NCBI GenBank assembly: GCA_021732785.1
Contig: JAKFUG010000036.1
Span: forward strand, 1-64,000
Source: Planctomycetaceae bacterium
GTDB lineage: Bacteria; Planctomycetota; Planctomycetia; Planctomycetales; Planctomycetaceae
DNA: 64,000 nt
Direction of reading: 5' to 3'
Shown: positions 36,256 to 46,103 of the stretch, piece by piece
Numbering within the stretch: position 1 is the first letter of the stretch
Layout: the number at the start of each line of letters is the position of its first letter
Position numbers and translations under genes: made by a program
The notes under the pieces: model-generated
Databases searched by the model: none
Told to the model about the DNA's origin: nothing
Seen by the model: only the letters and a program-made list of their open reading frames with translations

Positions 36256-37554
36256 TTATTGCGGATCGATTCCAAAGGCGACGCGCAGTTCGGTGATCAC
36301 CGCGTCGGGCATCGGTACCAACTCCCCCAGCGGACGGCTGTGAATGATCGCTTCTGCCGTCGTTTCGAGAACCTCCAGCCGGTCGAACGCATCGAGCACG
36401 CTGGTGCCGCAGACGAGCACGCCGTCGTTGTCGAGCAGCGCAATCGGGGCCTCGAGCGATACCGCCTCCGCGAGTGCCGTACCGTCACCGAAGGGCAACT
36501 CGAACGGCAGCCGCGGAACATCGCGCAGGAACAGATAACTCTCGGGGATGGTCCGCGTGTTGAGTTCCGCCCGCGTCACCGAGAACGCCGTGGCATGCAC
36601 CGGGTACGCGGTGACGATCGCCTGCATTTGCGGATGGCGGCGGTACAGCGCCTGGTGCATCCGCGCGGATCGGCTCGGTGTGCTTCCCGCGGCCCGGCAA
36701 CCGTGATGGATGGTCACGAAATCTTCGATGTCCAGCCCCTGACGATCGCGCGCATACGGCGTGATGAGGAACGTATCGTCATCCAGCCGGGCGGAAAAAC
36801 TTCCCGCGGTGCTGATGAACAGCCGCTGCTGATAGCCGCGACGGAGAAAGTCTCGCAGTTGTGTGCGGACTTCTTTCTCACGACTGCTCGGCGGCATCGG
36901 CGCGGTCTCGGGAAGCGCTTCCGCTTGACGGCGCGATAGCGCCAACTGGGCATCGCTGAGATACCGCAGGTCGCCGAGCATCGACGCGCGGATCGTGGTC
37001 TGCGCGAGAAATTCCAGCGTTTCGAATCGCTGGAACGCTTCGGTCAGATCGCGTCCGCCGACCACGATGCCGTGATTTTCGAGGACGACGCAATGATGCC
37101 CCAGGGCAAACGTTGCCGCGATATTGTCTGCGAGTTGTTCGCTGCCGGGGAGCGCGTAGGGGGCGAAGCCGACCTCACCGCAGACGTGATGCGCCTGGTG
37201 GAATAATCGCGTGTCGGGCACACGCCGGCAGATACTGCACGCGACGAGCGCCACCGGATGGGCATGCACAATCGCCTTGATGTCCGGCCGCGCGGCATAA
37301 ATCGCCCGGTGAAACGGATACTCCGAAGACGGTCGATGCCGCCCTTCCGTCGAGCCATCCGCCTTCACGCAGACCACGTCATCGCGGACGAGCGCTCCCT
37401 TGTCGACGCGGGCCGGGGTGATCCACACGTCCCCCTCGGCGTCACGAATGGAAAGGTTCCCGCCGGACGTGGTGGTCATGCGGTAACGATAGATCCGTTC
37501 CATCGTCTGCAATAGTTCGTCGCGCGGATGAATAAAATCATGGCGGTCAATCAT
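36256..37554 (-). CDS. Tandem class II aldolase/adducin-domain protein
   Basis: A 432-residue protein with two class II aldolase domains in a row. The first (about 1-205) keeps the zinc site and catalytic features: Glu79 in SSEYPFH, His97/His99 in IVHAHPVAL and His161 in ENHGIVV. In the second (about 235-432) the same places read IVTAYPVHA and DNDGVLV, so the metal site is lost and this half is probably structural. Family enzymes cleave phosphosugars such as fuculose-1-phosphate or remove water from methylthioribulose-1-phosphate. A GTG six bases upstream (37560) has better spacing to AAGGGAA and may be the true start. Normal family length is 200-250, so this is a duplication-fusion. Confidence 0.85.
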   Translation of the reverse strand: MIDRHDFIHPRDELLQTMERIYRYRMTTTSGGNLSIRDAEGDVWITPARVDKGALVRDDVVCVKADGSTEGRHRPSSEYPFHRAIYAARPDIKAIVHAHPVALVACSICRRVPDTRLFHQAHHVCGEVGFAPYALPGSEQLADNIAATFALGHHCVVLENHGIVVGGRDLTEAFQRFETLEFLAQTTIRASMLGDLRYLSDAQLALSRRQAEALPETAPMPPSSREKEVRTQLRDFLRRGYQQRLFISTAGSFSARLDDDTFLITPYARDRQGLDIEDFVTIHHGCRAAGSTPSRSARMHQALYRRHPQMQAIVTAYPVHATAFSVTRAELNTRTIPESYLFLRDVPRLPFELPFGDGTALAEAVSLEAPIALLDNDGVLVCGTSVLDAFDRLEVLETTAEAIIHSRPLGELVPMPDAVITELRVAFGIDPQ

Positions 37555-37599
37555 GGTCACGGTGGCGTTCCCTTGGCAAAGCGACAAAGAGCTGCATTC

Positions 37600-37672
37600 G
37601 TGAGCGGTACGGCGCTCGCCGCCGGTTCTTCGATCGAACTGCGGAACCGGCGGCGAGCGCCGTGCCGCTCAC
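37600..37672. repeat. GTGAGCGGNANGGCGCT palindrome, family D copy 1
   Basis: Arms 37600-37628 and 37644-37672 are 29 bases and match at 28. The arm contains GGCGCTCGCCGCCGGTTC. The same element, with GCTAGCC in place of GCTCGCC, occurs at 55916-55988. It lies between the class II aldolase gene and the FG-GAP lipoprotein gene, ending 11 bases from the latter's stop codon. Confidence 0.85.
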
Positions 37673-37682
37673 ATGTGTCGGG

Positions 37683-40600
37683 TTATCGCGTTTCCCGGCG
37701 TGATGCCGGTGACATCGGTTTGCGGCCGTTTCGCAGTTGATCCCAGAACGCGGCGGCGGATTGTTCGCGGGTTTGATACGTGCGGAGATACTCGGCGTAC
37801 GGCGCGTCGACCGGTCGCTCAATTCCATCGCCGTAGGTTTTCATCGCCCGGAATGGCAGCGGTTCCACGGTCGATCCGTTGACCGTGTTGAGAATGGCGT
37901 CTTTATCCCAGCCGACGTTGTAAATCACAAAGTCCCGGACCCAACCCGCGGGCAACGGTTCCGGCGGCAAGCCAAACGTGACGGTCATTTCATCGCCGGC
38001 ACCAAACACGGCGAGGCGATCGTCCCGTTCACGCAGCAGCGGTGTGACATCGCCGTAGCGCGTGTACTTTCCGCTCAACGGCGGCCACGTCGGCGAACGG
38101 TTGACTTCATCATAGTCGTAAAACTCCGGGGCGTTGTACGGCCGGTAGACGGCTTGTGAGCATCCGCGGAAGTGAAGATCGGCGTGTTTGAGTGGTAGGG
38201 GTTGTTGCCGCACGGCAACAGACGGTTCATCGACGGAAAGGAACGCATGATCCCAGTAGAACTCCATGTTGGTGACGATCCGCAAGCGGGCATCGCCGGG
38301 GGTCAGAGCGTCGGTCACATCGACGGCGATCGTCTTCGTTTTGCCGCCGGGGAAACCGAGGAACGGCCGGACTTCCCGCCATTGTCCGTCGGCAGCGGGG
38401 GCCCACAAACTCGGCGGCCGCGGGCCGGTCATGCTTGGATTCTGCGAGAACTGCACGTTCAAGGATGTGTCCGTGGGGAACATCCACCCGGTGAGGAACA
38501 GGGTGATCTGCTTGGCGTCTTTCAGATCGCCGAAATCGAGTTCGAGGTAATGCTCGTGGACCAATCCGGAAGCGATGTTCGGCCCCATGGTTTTCGTGTA
38601 GTGACCATCGCGGGCACGAACATCTTGCAGAATATCCCGGCCCTGCGGATCACGCGCCGCAAGCGGTAGCCGGGGCGATTTCACCGTGTGGAGTTTCGGT
38701 TCGGCCATCTCCGGCGGGCCGACTTTTTCGTTCGTGAAGACCTGCACGTCCGCGGGGTGATCGATGGCAATCAGCTTGATTTCGTCGAAGTAAGCGGCTT
38801 CCCAAAGCTCTTCCGTGAACTGCAAGACGTATTCGTCGCCGCGCGGTTGCATGCGGTCGCCGTCGATTTTGAGGTATTCCCATTCGCGCCAGCCCGCGAC
38901 CACATCCTCGGCGAATTTCAATCCCAGCGGGGCGTTCCACAACAGGTCGGTGTAAAACGTGAACCGTTCGCCGTTCCAGACATACAGATACGGGCAGGAA
39001 CCCCCAGGCAGGAATTCCTCGAATAATACCTGATCAATTTTCGGATTCAGAATGGCTCGCGGGGTGCCGTTGGTCCAGACAATCCGGAGGGCATCCGGTT
39101 GAGTCGCTTTGCCGAGTCCGAAGCGGATGGATTGATCGTCCACCATCCCCGCCTGGTAACGGTCCCCCGTGCGAAGTTCAATCAGACTGCCGAGCGCTTG
39201 ATGATTGACGCGATTGCTGTTGGATTGACCGTTCCCTTTTTCCTGGGCTCCCCGCGGACGGAGTTCAATCCAGTGGTTCTGGTTGCCCGTTTCGTTGCGG
39301 ACCAGCGAGAGGGCGTTGCCCAGCAGCCAGACGTCGACATCGCCATCGTGGTCCACATCATCGGCACAAGCTGCCATTGAGATATTTCCCGTGAAGGTGC
39401 TGGCGACCGGAGTGAAAACCGCGTGGCCATCGTTGCGGCGGAGCGTGGGCGGGGTGTCGCTGGAGACGATGTCGATCGCGCCGTCGTTGTCGAAATCGGC
39501 GAGCAGTTGCCACGTCCCGGATGATTCGGCCAACTGCGTGAACCGCGGGGAATGTGGCCCACCGGCTCCCGTCAAGGACCGTTGCGTGATCGCCACGTAC
39601 GTTCCCTGTGGCGTGGTGGCGACGAGATCCCACGCGCCGTCGCCGTTCAGTTCCGCCACATTCAACGCGGTGGCCCCGGCGAGCGGTTGCCACGCGGCTC
39701 CCAGATCGTGATACCGGAAACGACCATGCCGGATGTTTTCAAACAAGGCGACGCCATGCTCGGCGCTCGTCACAATGAGATCGACATCGACATCGCGATC
39801 CCAATCAATCGCTACGGCGGAAGTCGCGCGGAATTCCGGCTGCGGCAACTGCGAGCGTTCGGTGATTTCGCCGAAGAGAAAATTCCCGCGGTAGATGAAT
39901 GCCCGCGGTGTTGGTCCACCGGCGAAGATGTCGAGATCGCCGTCACCGTCGAGATCGAGCAGCACGACCGCGGCAACATTGGTCGCGCCGACCCACGGGA
40001 CATCCTTGTCGCGCAGGACGAGGGTGCGTGTGCCGTCGGGTTGCCGTTGATTTTCGAAGACCCACAACCCACCGGGACCGGAGACAATGAAGTCGGGATC
40101 GGCCGGAGCGACGGTTTTGGTTTTCTCGATGGACATCGGCACGTCCGCGTCATCATCGATATCAGCAGCAAGAAACGCGGTCGCTTCGCCGGGGAGGTCG
40201 ACACCGAGGAGTGCGGTCCACACGTTGTCCTTCCGCGTGAAAACCTGCAAGCGCCGCGGCAGCAGCACCACGAGATCGGCTTGCCCGTCGACATCGACAT
40301 CCAGCGAGCGAACCGCGCGGACTTGCGTGCCGTCGATCCCCGTCAGCGCGATGGATTCCGTTGTGAACTGCAGGTCAAGCGGTTTGTCCGCGGGGTTCGA
40401 CGGCGAAAGCGGCGGCAATTTCGTCGAGAATTCCGTCACCACGAAGTCGAGCGAATGTCGTGACAGAGCGGCTTTGTCCTGTGCCGATTCCAGCAGCAGG
40501 ATATTTCGCAACGTCATGGCCTGCGGAACGACGCGGGCTTTCTGACCTTCGTCCCACGCCTTCAGCGCATTGTCGATCAGCGTCACCGGGTTGACGCGAA

Positions 40601-41351
40601 CATCGCGTTGATACGTCGCCGCGAACGGCTGCAACGCGGTCCGCAGGCGTTCGAGAAGAGGCTTTACATCGGGGTCTTCGGCCTTGGCGAGATCGACGAG
40701 CCAGTCTTTCCAGAGGAACCAGTTGTCGGGAGCCAAGCGAGCGACCTGACGTCCGGCATCAAAAATCTCGCCGCGCTTTTGCGGGTCGCGGTAGACATCG
40801 GTGTCGGCCGATTCGCGAAGGATCTGATAGAGTTCGTACCACGCGGGGGTGAAGTCGGCGTCACGTTTCGTCGCCGTCTGCAGCGCGGCGATCGCCGCGG
40901 GTTTCTGTTGCGATTTCAACGCGAGCCGGGCACGCAAGAGCAACGGAACCCCGCTGTTCGGTTCCCGTTTTTCCAATTCCGCGACGGTTTGTTCCGCCGC
41001 TTGCATCGCTTTGTGGAAACCATCGGGATCACGATTGGTGTCGATGTTCTCCGCGGCCAGTTGCTGACAGATTGCGAGGTTCCGCCACACGAACAAGTCG
41101 TCGGGCAGTTTCGCGCGAATTTCCTGCAGCGTTTTTTCACACTGCGGAAAGTCCTGATTCTCCAGGTGTGCTATCGCGACCGTGCGGAGCCGCAGCAGGT
41201 CATCGGTGTCTTTGGCCGTGAGTTCCAGTTTCACGACAGCGGGAGGCGTGACGGGCACGACCGGGGTCGCGGGCTTCTTGTCCCAGCAACCGACGAGCGC
41301 CAACAGTCCGCAGATCAGAAATACGTTCCACGTTCGACAGCGCTGTCGCAT
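37683..41351 (-). CDS. Large TPR plus FG-GAP/UnbV lipoprotein (CRTAC1-like)
   Basis: A 1222-residue lipoprotein: signal peptide with lipobox (GLLALVGC), TPR-like helices over about 40-300, then a propeller of FG-GAP/VCBS motifs (SLDVDVDGQADLVVLLP, VLLDLDGDGDLDIFAGGP, AIDWDRDVDVDLIVTSA, LADFDNDGAIDIVSSD, DVDHDGDVDVWLLGNA) and an UnbV-like segment (SIRFGLGKATQPDALRIVWT). About 450 further residues, rich in beta structure, follow (PYLYVWNGERFTFYTDLLWN onwards), which I do not recognise as a named domain. It is a second, much larger relative of the 32045 protein. Probably displayed on the outer surface. The ATG at 41351 is chosen because it directly begins the signal peptide. Confidence 0.85.
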   Translation of the reverse strand: MRQRCRTWNVFLICGLLALVGCWDKKPATPVVPVTPPAVVKLELTAKDTDDLLRLRTVAIAHLENQDFPQCEKTLQEIRAKLPDDLFVWRNLAICQQLAAENIDTNRDPDGFHKAMQAAEQTVAELEKREPNSGVPLLLRARLALKSQQKPAAIAALQTATKRDADFTPAWYELYQILRESADTDVYRDPQKRGEIFDAGRQVARLAPDNWFLWKDWLVDLAKAEDPDVKPLLERLRTALQPFAATYQRDVRVNPVTLIDNALKAWDEGQKARVVPQAMTLRNILLLESAQDKAALSRHSLDFVVTEFSTKLPPLSPSNPADKPLDLQFTTESIALTGIDGTQVRAVRSLDVDVDGQADLVVLLPRRLQVFTRKDNVWTALLGVDLPGEATAFLAADIDDDADVPMSIEKTKTVAPADPDFIVSGPGGLWVFENQRQPDGTRTLVLRDKDVPWVGATNVAAVVLLDLDGDGDLDIFAGGPTPRAFIYRGNFLFGEITERSQLPQPEFRATSAVAIDWDRDVDVDLIVTSAEHGVALFENIRHGRFRYHDLGAAWQPLAGATALNVAELNGDGAWDLVATTPQGTYVAITQRSLTGAGGPHSPRFTQLAESSGTWQLLADFDNDGAIDIVSSDTPPTLRRNDGHAVFTPVASTFTGNISMAACADDVDHDGDVDVWLLGNALSLVRNETGNQNHWIELRPRGAQEKGNGQSNSNRVNHQALGSLIELRTGDRYQAGMVDDQSIRFGLGKATQPDALRIVWTNGTPRAILNPKIDQVLFEEFLPGGSCPYLYVWNGERFTFYTDLLWNAPLGLKFAEDVVAGWREWEYLKIDGDRMQPRGDEYVLQFTEELWEAAYFDEIKLIAIDHPADVQVFTNEKVGPPEMAEPKLHTVKSPRLPLAARDPQGRDILQDVRARDGHYTKTMGPNIASGLVHEHYLELDFGDLKDAKQITLFLTGWMFPTDTSLNVQFSQNPSMTGPRPPSLWAPAADGQWREVRPFLGFPGGKTKTIAVDVTDALTPGDARLRIVTNMEFYWDHAFLSVDEPSVAVRQQPLPLKHADLHFRGCSQAVYRPYNAPEFYDYDEVNRSPTWPPLSGKYTRYGDVTPLLRERDDRLAVFGAGDEMTVTFGLPPEPLPAGWVRDFVIYNVGWDKDAILNTVNGSTVEPLPFRAMKTYGDGIERPVDAPYAEYLRTYQTREQSAAAFWDQLRNGRKPMSPASRRETR

Positions 41352-41410
41352 CGGGTTGTCTCGTCGATGGGGATGATCGATGGGAGTTGCGTTCGTAGTC
41401 AGTATCAAGA

Positions 41411-41430
41411 GTCGGGGCCCCCGCCCCGAC
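41411..41430. repeat. GTCGGGGC palindrome, single copy of family B
   Basis: A 20-base near-perfect palindrome, 8 bases per arm (GTCGGGGC with GCCCCGAC), upstream of the TPR/FG-GAP lipoprotein gene and downstream of nadA. Same core as the pair at 25511-25580. Confidence 0.65.
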
Positions 41431-41482
41431 GTCTTTGCATTCAAGCGGACTCACCACGGGGATTTTGGGGACCGTGGACGGT

Positions 41483-42481
41483 TCACCCTTCCAGCAAACT
41501 ACGCCGTAAAACGGCTTCCGCTTGCGCGAAATAGGGTTGCCAGACAATTTCCGGCTTGCCGTCACGGAGGCAGTCGCGAACTTTCTGCAGCGTGTTGCGG
41601 GCCATATGCGGGCAACGATTGCAGGCGCACGTTTCGCCCGACGACGACATGATCCCCGCGACCGGAATGAAGGTGTGCTGCGGGGCGGCTTTCTGCAGTG
41701 GGTGAATCATGTTGGCTTCGGTCGCGACGAGGAATGTCGTTGGCTCGGCGACCGCCGCGACGTGCTTCCGCATCTTTTCCGTGCCGCCGATAATGTCCGC
41801 ATGTTCGAGAATGTTCGCGGGACATTCGGGATGCGCCATGATTTTCGAACCGGGATAATTCTTCTTCGCGCGGAGCATATCCTGAATGCTGAAGACTTCA
41901 TGCACCATGCACGATCCCGGCCACAGGATCATCGGCCGCCCGGTGACGGCGCTAAGATACCGTCCAAGATGCTGATCGGGCACGAACAGAATTTCTTTGT
42001 CGGCGGGAACGCGGTCGATGATCTCGCGAGCATTCCCGCTGGTGACGATCCAGTCGCACAACGCTTTCACCGCAGCGGACGTGTTGATGTACGCCACGGT
42101 CTGGAAGTCGCGGCCCTGTGCCCGCAATTCCTGCTGATACGCCGCGAGTTTATCGGCAGGGCAGCTTTCGGCGAGCGAACACCCGGCGAGGAGATCGGGC
42201 ATCAGTACCTTCTTCTGCGGGCTGAGAATCTTCGCCGATTCCCCCATGAAATGGACGCCGCAGAACACGATCGTGCCGGTGGTCACCTTCGTGGCGTCGC
42301 GGGCCAGCTTAAGGCTGTCGCCGGTGAAGTCCGCGATGTCCTGCAGGTCGCCATCGACGTAAAAGTGCGCGAGGATCGTGGCGTCCTTTTCGATCTTGAG
42401 GCGATCGATTTCGTCCATGACGTCGAGCGGATCTTCGTAGACGTCGGTTGGAGTGGGGGACATCACGATGGGGAGGGACAT
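41483..42481 (-). CDS. nadA: Quinolinate synthase
   Basis: A 332-residue enzyme of NAD biosynthesis that condenses iminoaspartate with dihydroxyacetone phosphate to quinolinate, using an oxygen-sensitive [4Fe-4S] cluster. The three cysteine ligands are visible: Cys101 ([11 protein letters not shown]), the Cys of MAHPECP, and the Cys in CACNRCPHM. Other family blocks are [51 protein letters not shown] and [11 protein letters not shown]. Length is normal. nadB and nadC are not in the window. The upstream gap contains repeat family E. Confidence 0.96.
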   Translation of the reverse strand: MSLPIVMSPTPTDVYEDPLDVMDEIDRLKIEKDATILAHFYVDGDLQDIADFTGDSLKLARDATKVTTGTIVFCGVHFMGESAKILSPQKKVLMPDLLAGCSLAESCPADKLAAYQQELRAQGRDFQTVAYINTSAAVKALCDWIVTSGNAREIIDRVPADKEILFVPDQHLGRYLSAVTGRPMILWPGSCMVHEVFSIQDMLRAKKNYPGSKIMAHPECPANILEHADIIGGTEKMRKHVAAVAEPTTFLVATEANMIHPLQKAAPQHTFIPVAGIMSSSGETCACNRCPHMARNTLQKVRDCLRDGKPEIVWQPYFAQAEAVLRRSLLEG

Positions 42482-42523
42482 GATCGGATTCTTTCGTCAG
42501 CCGCGCTATGGATGTTTTCAAAA

Positions 42524-42631
42524 GCAGTGCAAAGTGAGAAATGCAAAATGAAAGAGGCGGTTTGATCTGCGACGCAACTCACCTTCCTTCCACTTTGCAC
42601 TTTTCATTTTGCACTGGTCACTTTGCACTGC
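42524..42631. repeat. GTGCAAAGTGA inverted repeat (family E)
   Basis: Arms of 31 bases (42524-42554 and 42601-42631) match at 27 positions; the motif GTGCAAAGTG...TGCAAAATGAAA is repeated. A further ACTTTGCAC copy precedes the right arm at 42592. It lies in the nadA leader, where it could form a strong hairpin in the nadA mRNA if transcribed. It is AT-rich relative to its surroundings. Confidence 0.75.
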
Positions 42632-42667
42632 CTTGACAGGATCGTCATTGAACTCTTTAAAAAATGC

Positions 42668-43705
42668 TCATTTCTGGTTCAACCGCACGCGGATGGTGCC
42701 GTCTTTGGTGATGTAGCCGCGGTACAAGGCCGGATAATTATACGCCGTGGTAAAGCCGCCGTTTTTATCGAGGACAATTGCGGCTCCTTCGGCGTCATCG
42801 GGTTTCCGTTTGAATGCGGACGGTAACTGCTTATTGATCACGTCGTCCGCGGCCTCCAGGGCAGTCACCCCTTTGTATTTCATCTGCGCAACGATCTCGT
42901 GCGACACGGCATAGCGGATGAAGAACTCGCCGTGGCCCGTGCAGGAAATCGCCGCGACGCCGTTCTCGGCGTACGTCCCCGCCCCGATGATCGGCGAATC
43001 CCCCACGCGGTTGAACATTTTGTTCGTCATCCCGCCGGTGGACGTCCCCGCCGCGAGATTCCCGGCATGATCGATCGCCACCGCGCCGACGGTACCGTAT
43101 TCCACCTTGGTCAACCGTTGAAACGCCGCACCCGGTGCTGCGGGTTGATTCTTTTCCTTTTCGATCCGTTCCTGCAGGGCTTTCCAGCGGTGTTCTGTGC
43201 GAAAGTAAGACGGATCGACAATTTCCAGACCCTGCAATTTTGCGAACTGTTCCGCCCCGCGTCCGGTCAACAGGACGTGCTTCGATTTTTCCATCACGGC
43301 TCGGGCGGCGGTGATCGGATTCTTGACGGTCATCACCCCGGCAATCGCACCCGCCTGCTTCGTCTTGCCGTCCATAATCGAGGCATCGAGTTCATTCGTG
43401 CCGTTATTGGTGAAAACCGCCCCGCGGCCAGCGTTGAACATCGGCGAATCTTCGAGCACCTTGATCGCAGCGACCACAGCGTCGAGACTCGGTTTCCCTT
43501 CTTTCAACACGGCGTGACCATTTCGCAGCGCGAGTTCCATCGCGGCCCGCATTTCCTTTTCGACTTCCGGCGCGAGTTCCTGGTCCGCATCGCCGATGCC
43601 GCCGTGAATTCCCAGCACCACATCCGGCACGGTCGGGTCAAACCGTTCGGCCGCAATTCCCACCGCGGTCGTCGACATGAAGACACAAATCCAAAAGCGA
43701 GACAT
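42668..43705 (-). CDS. Exported isoaspartyl peptidase / L-asparaginase (Ntn hydrolase)
   Basis: A 345-residue proenzyme of peptidase family T2. Residues 1-19 form a signal peptide (start MSRFWICVF). The enzyme is made as a precursor and cleaves itself before Thr205 in VEYGTVGAVAIDHAGNLAAG, making Thr205 the N-terminal nucleophile of the beta chain; GTSTGGMTNK is the adjoining substrate-binding loop. Also seen are GIHGGIG, NAGRGAVFTNNG, ELDASIMDG and the late TGHGEFFIRY. It hydrolyses isoaspartyl dipeptides or asparagine, here probably in the periplasm. The ATG at 43705 fits the signal peptide. Confidence 0.93.
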   Translation of the reverse strand: MSRFWICVFMSTTAVGIAAERFDPTVPDVVLGIHGGIGDADQELAPEVEKEMRAAMELALRNGHAVLKEGKPSLDAVVAAIKVLEDSPMFNAGRGAVFTNNGTNELDASIMDGKTKQAGAIAGVMTVKNPITAARAVMEKSKHVLLTGRGAEQFAKLQGLEIVDPSYFRTEHRWKALQERIEKEKNQPAAPGAAFQRLTKVEYGTVGAVAIDHAGNLAAGTSTGGMTNKMFNRVGDSPIIGAGTYAENGVAAISCTGHGEFFIRYAVSHEIVAQMKYKGVTALEAADDVINKQLPSAFKRKPDDAEGAAIVLDKNGGFTTAYNYPALYRGYITKDGTIRVRLNQK

Positions 43706-43812
43706 GGCGCGAAACTCCGCAACCGGAACCACGAACACAGGCAGCGACAATTGCCACCGCGTCGTCCTTTCATCGTAACCGCTACGGGGAAATTTGTATC
43801 GCGAAGAGCACA

Positions 43813-43904
43813 GCATCCCGGCTGCTTCCGAGCAACCGGAATGCTGTTGTCGTGGCGGGATTGCCCATTCGAGCACCCCGGCTGCGAGGAAGCAGCCGGG
43901 GTGC
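43813..43904. repeat. CCCGGCTGCTTCC palindrome (family F)
   Basis: Outer arms 43813-43829 and 43888-43904 match at 16 of 17 positions. A nested perfect hairpin, 43873-43885 with 43892-43904, uses the same right arm, so two alternative folds are possible. It lies between the divergent peptidase and HEAT-like genes. Confidence 0.7.
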
Positions 43905-43996
43905 GGCGCTCTGTTCGCCGCGAATTCGGGGTGATTGTGCTATACTCCTTCCATGGCCGGGGGCGGTGTTCGCCGCGGTAAAGGGGGGCTGTTTCT

Positions 43997-45025
43997 GTGT
44001 CCGTTGTGGAAAAAATGAGCGATTCTTCCGAGTCTCCAATGCCCGTGGCATCGACCGAATGGGGTGATGATCTACCGCCGGTGCAGCCGCCATCGGCCGG
44101 GTTTATCATTCAACTGTTCGTCGTCCCGGCGTTGATCGTGCTGGCGGTGGTGGGCGTTTGGGCCTTGTTCGGGCGCCTTGCTGCGGGGGAAACCGATTGG
44201 CGGGGGCTCGTGCAGGATCTCGAAAGTGCGAACCCGCACGTCTACAAGCGGGCCATGTTCGGACTCGCGCAATTGCTCGACAATGACCGTCGGCTCGGTG
44301 AAAAAGGCCAGCATCTCGCCGGGAATTCGGAAATTGGGACCGCATTGGCCAAACGCCTGAATGTGATGCTCGATGCCGCCAAGCAGGACGACGACATCGT
44401 TTCGTTTGAGGTGTATCTGACACGGGCGATCGGTTTGCTCGATCAGCCGGATGCCACATTCCCGGCGCTGCAGCGGGCGCTCGACAACCGCTACGAGGTG
44501 GAGGTCCGCAAAGGGGCGGTGACGTCGATCGCCCTCATCAGCAGTCGGGCGGTCTCCATCGCGCCGGAAGTGGAAATGAAAACCACCGAGGCGATTGTCG
44601 GTTTGTCACAGGAATCGGAACCCACCCTGCGACGCGCGGCAGCGTTCACACTGGGGCTGCTGCCCAACAGGAATGAAGGCCCTGCCGCGGCGGAACGGAA
44701 TCAGCGGTTGACGGTGATGCTGAACGATGCCGACTGGATGTCGTCGGTGAATGCCGCGATTTCGTTGTCACGCTGGCGTTCGACGGCGGGCTATTCCGTC
44801 TTTCTGAAAGCGTGTCAGTCATCGGTGGATGCGAAAGATGCGGCCGCGATGCAGGACGACATCACGGTGCTGCGGAATGTCCTCCGGGCCATCGGCGAAC
44901 TCGCTTCCCAATGGGACGACGCGCAACGGACGGAGTTCCGCAACGCGGTGAAAGCCCTCGCGGAACACCACCACGAACAACGGATTCGGATCGACGCCGA
45001 ATCGACCCTCGCCGCCTTGAAATAA
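43997..45025 (+). CDS. Membrane-anchored HEAT-like repeat protein
   Basis: A 342-residue protein with an acidic cytoplasmic N-terminus, one membrane span at about 37-60 (FIIQLFVVPALIVLAVVGVW), and an alpha-helical domain of about 280 residues made of HEAT/Armadillo-like helix pairs (RKGAVTSIALISSRAV, LRRAAAFTLGLLPNRN, VNAAISLSRWRST). Such repeats act as scaffolds. Start uncertain: GTG at 43997 has AAGGGGGG upstream, ATG at 44015 is the alternative. A GAAGCCC-type hairpin follows 10 bases after the stop. No named family recognised. Confidence 0.7.
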   Translation: MSVVEKMSDSSESPMPVASTEWGDDLPPVQPPSAGFIIQLFVVPALIVLAVVGVWALFGRLAAGETDWRGLVQDLESANPHVYKRAMFGLAQLLDNDRRLGEKGQHLAGNSEIGTALAKRLNVMLDAAKQDDDIVSFEVYLTRAIGLLDQPDATFPALQRALDNRYEVEVRKGAVTSIALISSRAVSIAPEVEMKTTEAIVGLSQESEPTLRRAAAFTLGLLPNRNEGPAAAERNQRLTVMLNDADWMSSVNAAISLSRWRSTAGYSVFLKACQSSVDAKDAAAMQDDITVLRNVLRAIGELASQWDDAQRTEFRNAVKALAEHHHEQRIRIDAESTLAALK

Positions 45026-45034
45026 CCCCGGAAG

Positions 45035-45056
45035 CCCCCGGTTTCCGAACCGCGGG
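45035..45056 (+). terminator. Terminator-like hairpin
   Basis: The stem CCC-C-CGGTT pairs with AACCG-C-GGG (one C-C mismatch) around TCCG, followed by TCTCAG. It sits 10 bases after the HEAT-like gene and 26 bases before the next start. Sequence plan as in 23699 and 54938. Confidence 0.55.
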
Positions 45057-45081
45057 TCTCAGAACTCAAACGGATTCGCCC

Positions 45082-46098
45082 ATGCAACACGCACTCCTGT
45101 TGATGCTGATGTCCATGGCCGTTCCCGTTATCGCGGCCGATTACACCGTCACCGAAACTGATGACGAAATCCGCATCGCCACGCCACAGTTGGAAGCGGC
45201 GGTTCGCAAGAAAGGTTACGTTTCCGGGGTGGCGAAGCAGTCGCTGCTCGACAAAAAAACCGGAGCCCGCGATCTCGGCTTCGGACTCGACATCGCCGAC
45301 TGGATCATGGAACCGGGCAGCGACGAAGCCTACCGCGATGAACTCCAAGCCGCCGGGCATCAGGAACTGATTTACCAGTTCGGCAACCCGTACCACGGCA
45401 AGACGCAGAAGCGGGCGATCGAAGGGCCGCAAATCTGCACACAGGCGAAAGAACTCCAGCCGGAGATCATCCGGGGGAAAGATTTCGTGGCGATCCGCCA
45501 GACGTTTAACTACCGCACGGCCGCACCCGGCAAGAGAACCGGTTCACAATGGACGCAGGTGATGGTTTTCCCGGTCGGCAAACGGTATTTCATTTCCATG
45601 CAGAAAATCGATATCAGGAACGATAGCGATGGGGCTTTTTTGCGGGTCGATATGCCCGGCCACATCCGCCACACGAAAGGCGATTCGTTCAACGAAGTCT
45701 ATCTCAGTTACCACGGCCGCGTGCCCAGCAGCGAGTTTCTGTCGGACTTCGCCCCGGACGAAAAATTCAACTACACCCGCGGCAAGACCCCGCTCCCGGA
45801 ACGGATGATTCGTGGATATTCGATGCGCGACCCGCAATCGGGGAAAGTCGGCCCTTGGCTGGTGGGGATGACGCTCGATCCGACTGTGGTCTCCGAGGCG
45901 TGGTGCCACCAGCGGAGCTATATCTGCATGATCGAAGAATTCGGCGGCCGCCCGATCAAAGCCGGTGAAAGTTTTTCCGCCGCATTCATCGTCGGGTACT
46001 TCGACGACCTCGACGAAATGCACCGCGTCTATGACGAACACAAATGGGCCGTGCGGTTGGATGTGACTGCGGACGGTTACCGTTTGAGCTCAAAGTGA
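45082..46098 (+). CDS. Exported protein of unknown function
   Basis: A 338-residue protein with a signal peptide (MQHALLLMLMSMAVPVIAA). The mature part is beta-rich with many aromatic and charged residues, for example TVTETDDEIRIATPQLEAAV, FNEVYLSYHGRVPSSEFLSD and GPWLVGMTLDPTVVSEAWCH. The opening strands are reminiscent of the galactose-mutarotase-like sandwich seen in sugar-active enzymes, but no catalytic motif can be named. It ends five bases from the convergent PQQ-like lipoprotein gene. Confidence 0.65.
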   Translation: MQHALLLMLMSMAVPVIAADYTVTETDDEIRIATPQLEAAVRKKGYVSGVAKQSLLDKKTGARDLGFGLDIADWIMEPGSDEAYRDELQAAGHQELIYQFGNPYHGKTQKRAIEGPQICTQAKELQPEIIRGKDFVAIRQTFNYRTAAPGKRTGSQWTQVMVFPVGKRYFISMQKIDIRNDSDGAFLRVDMPGHIRHTKGDSFNEVYLSYHGRVPSSEFLSDFAPDEKFNYTRGKTPLPERMIRGYSMRDPQSGKVGPWLVGMTLDPTVVSEAWCHQRSYICMIEEFGGRPIKAGESFSAAFIVGYFDDLDEMHRVYDEHKWAVRLDVTADGYRLSSK

Positions 46099-46103
46099 AC
46101 GAT

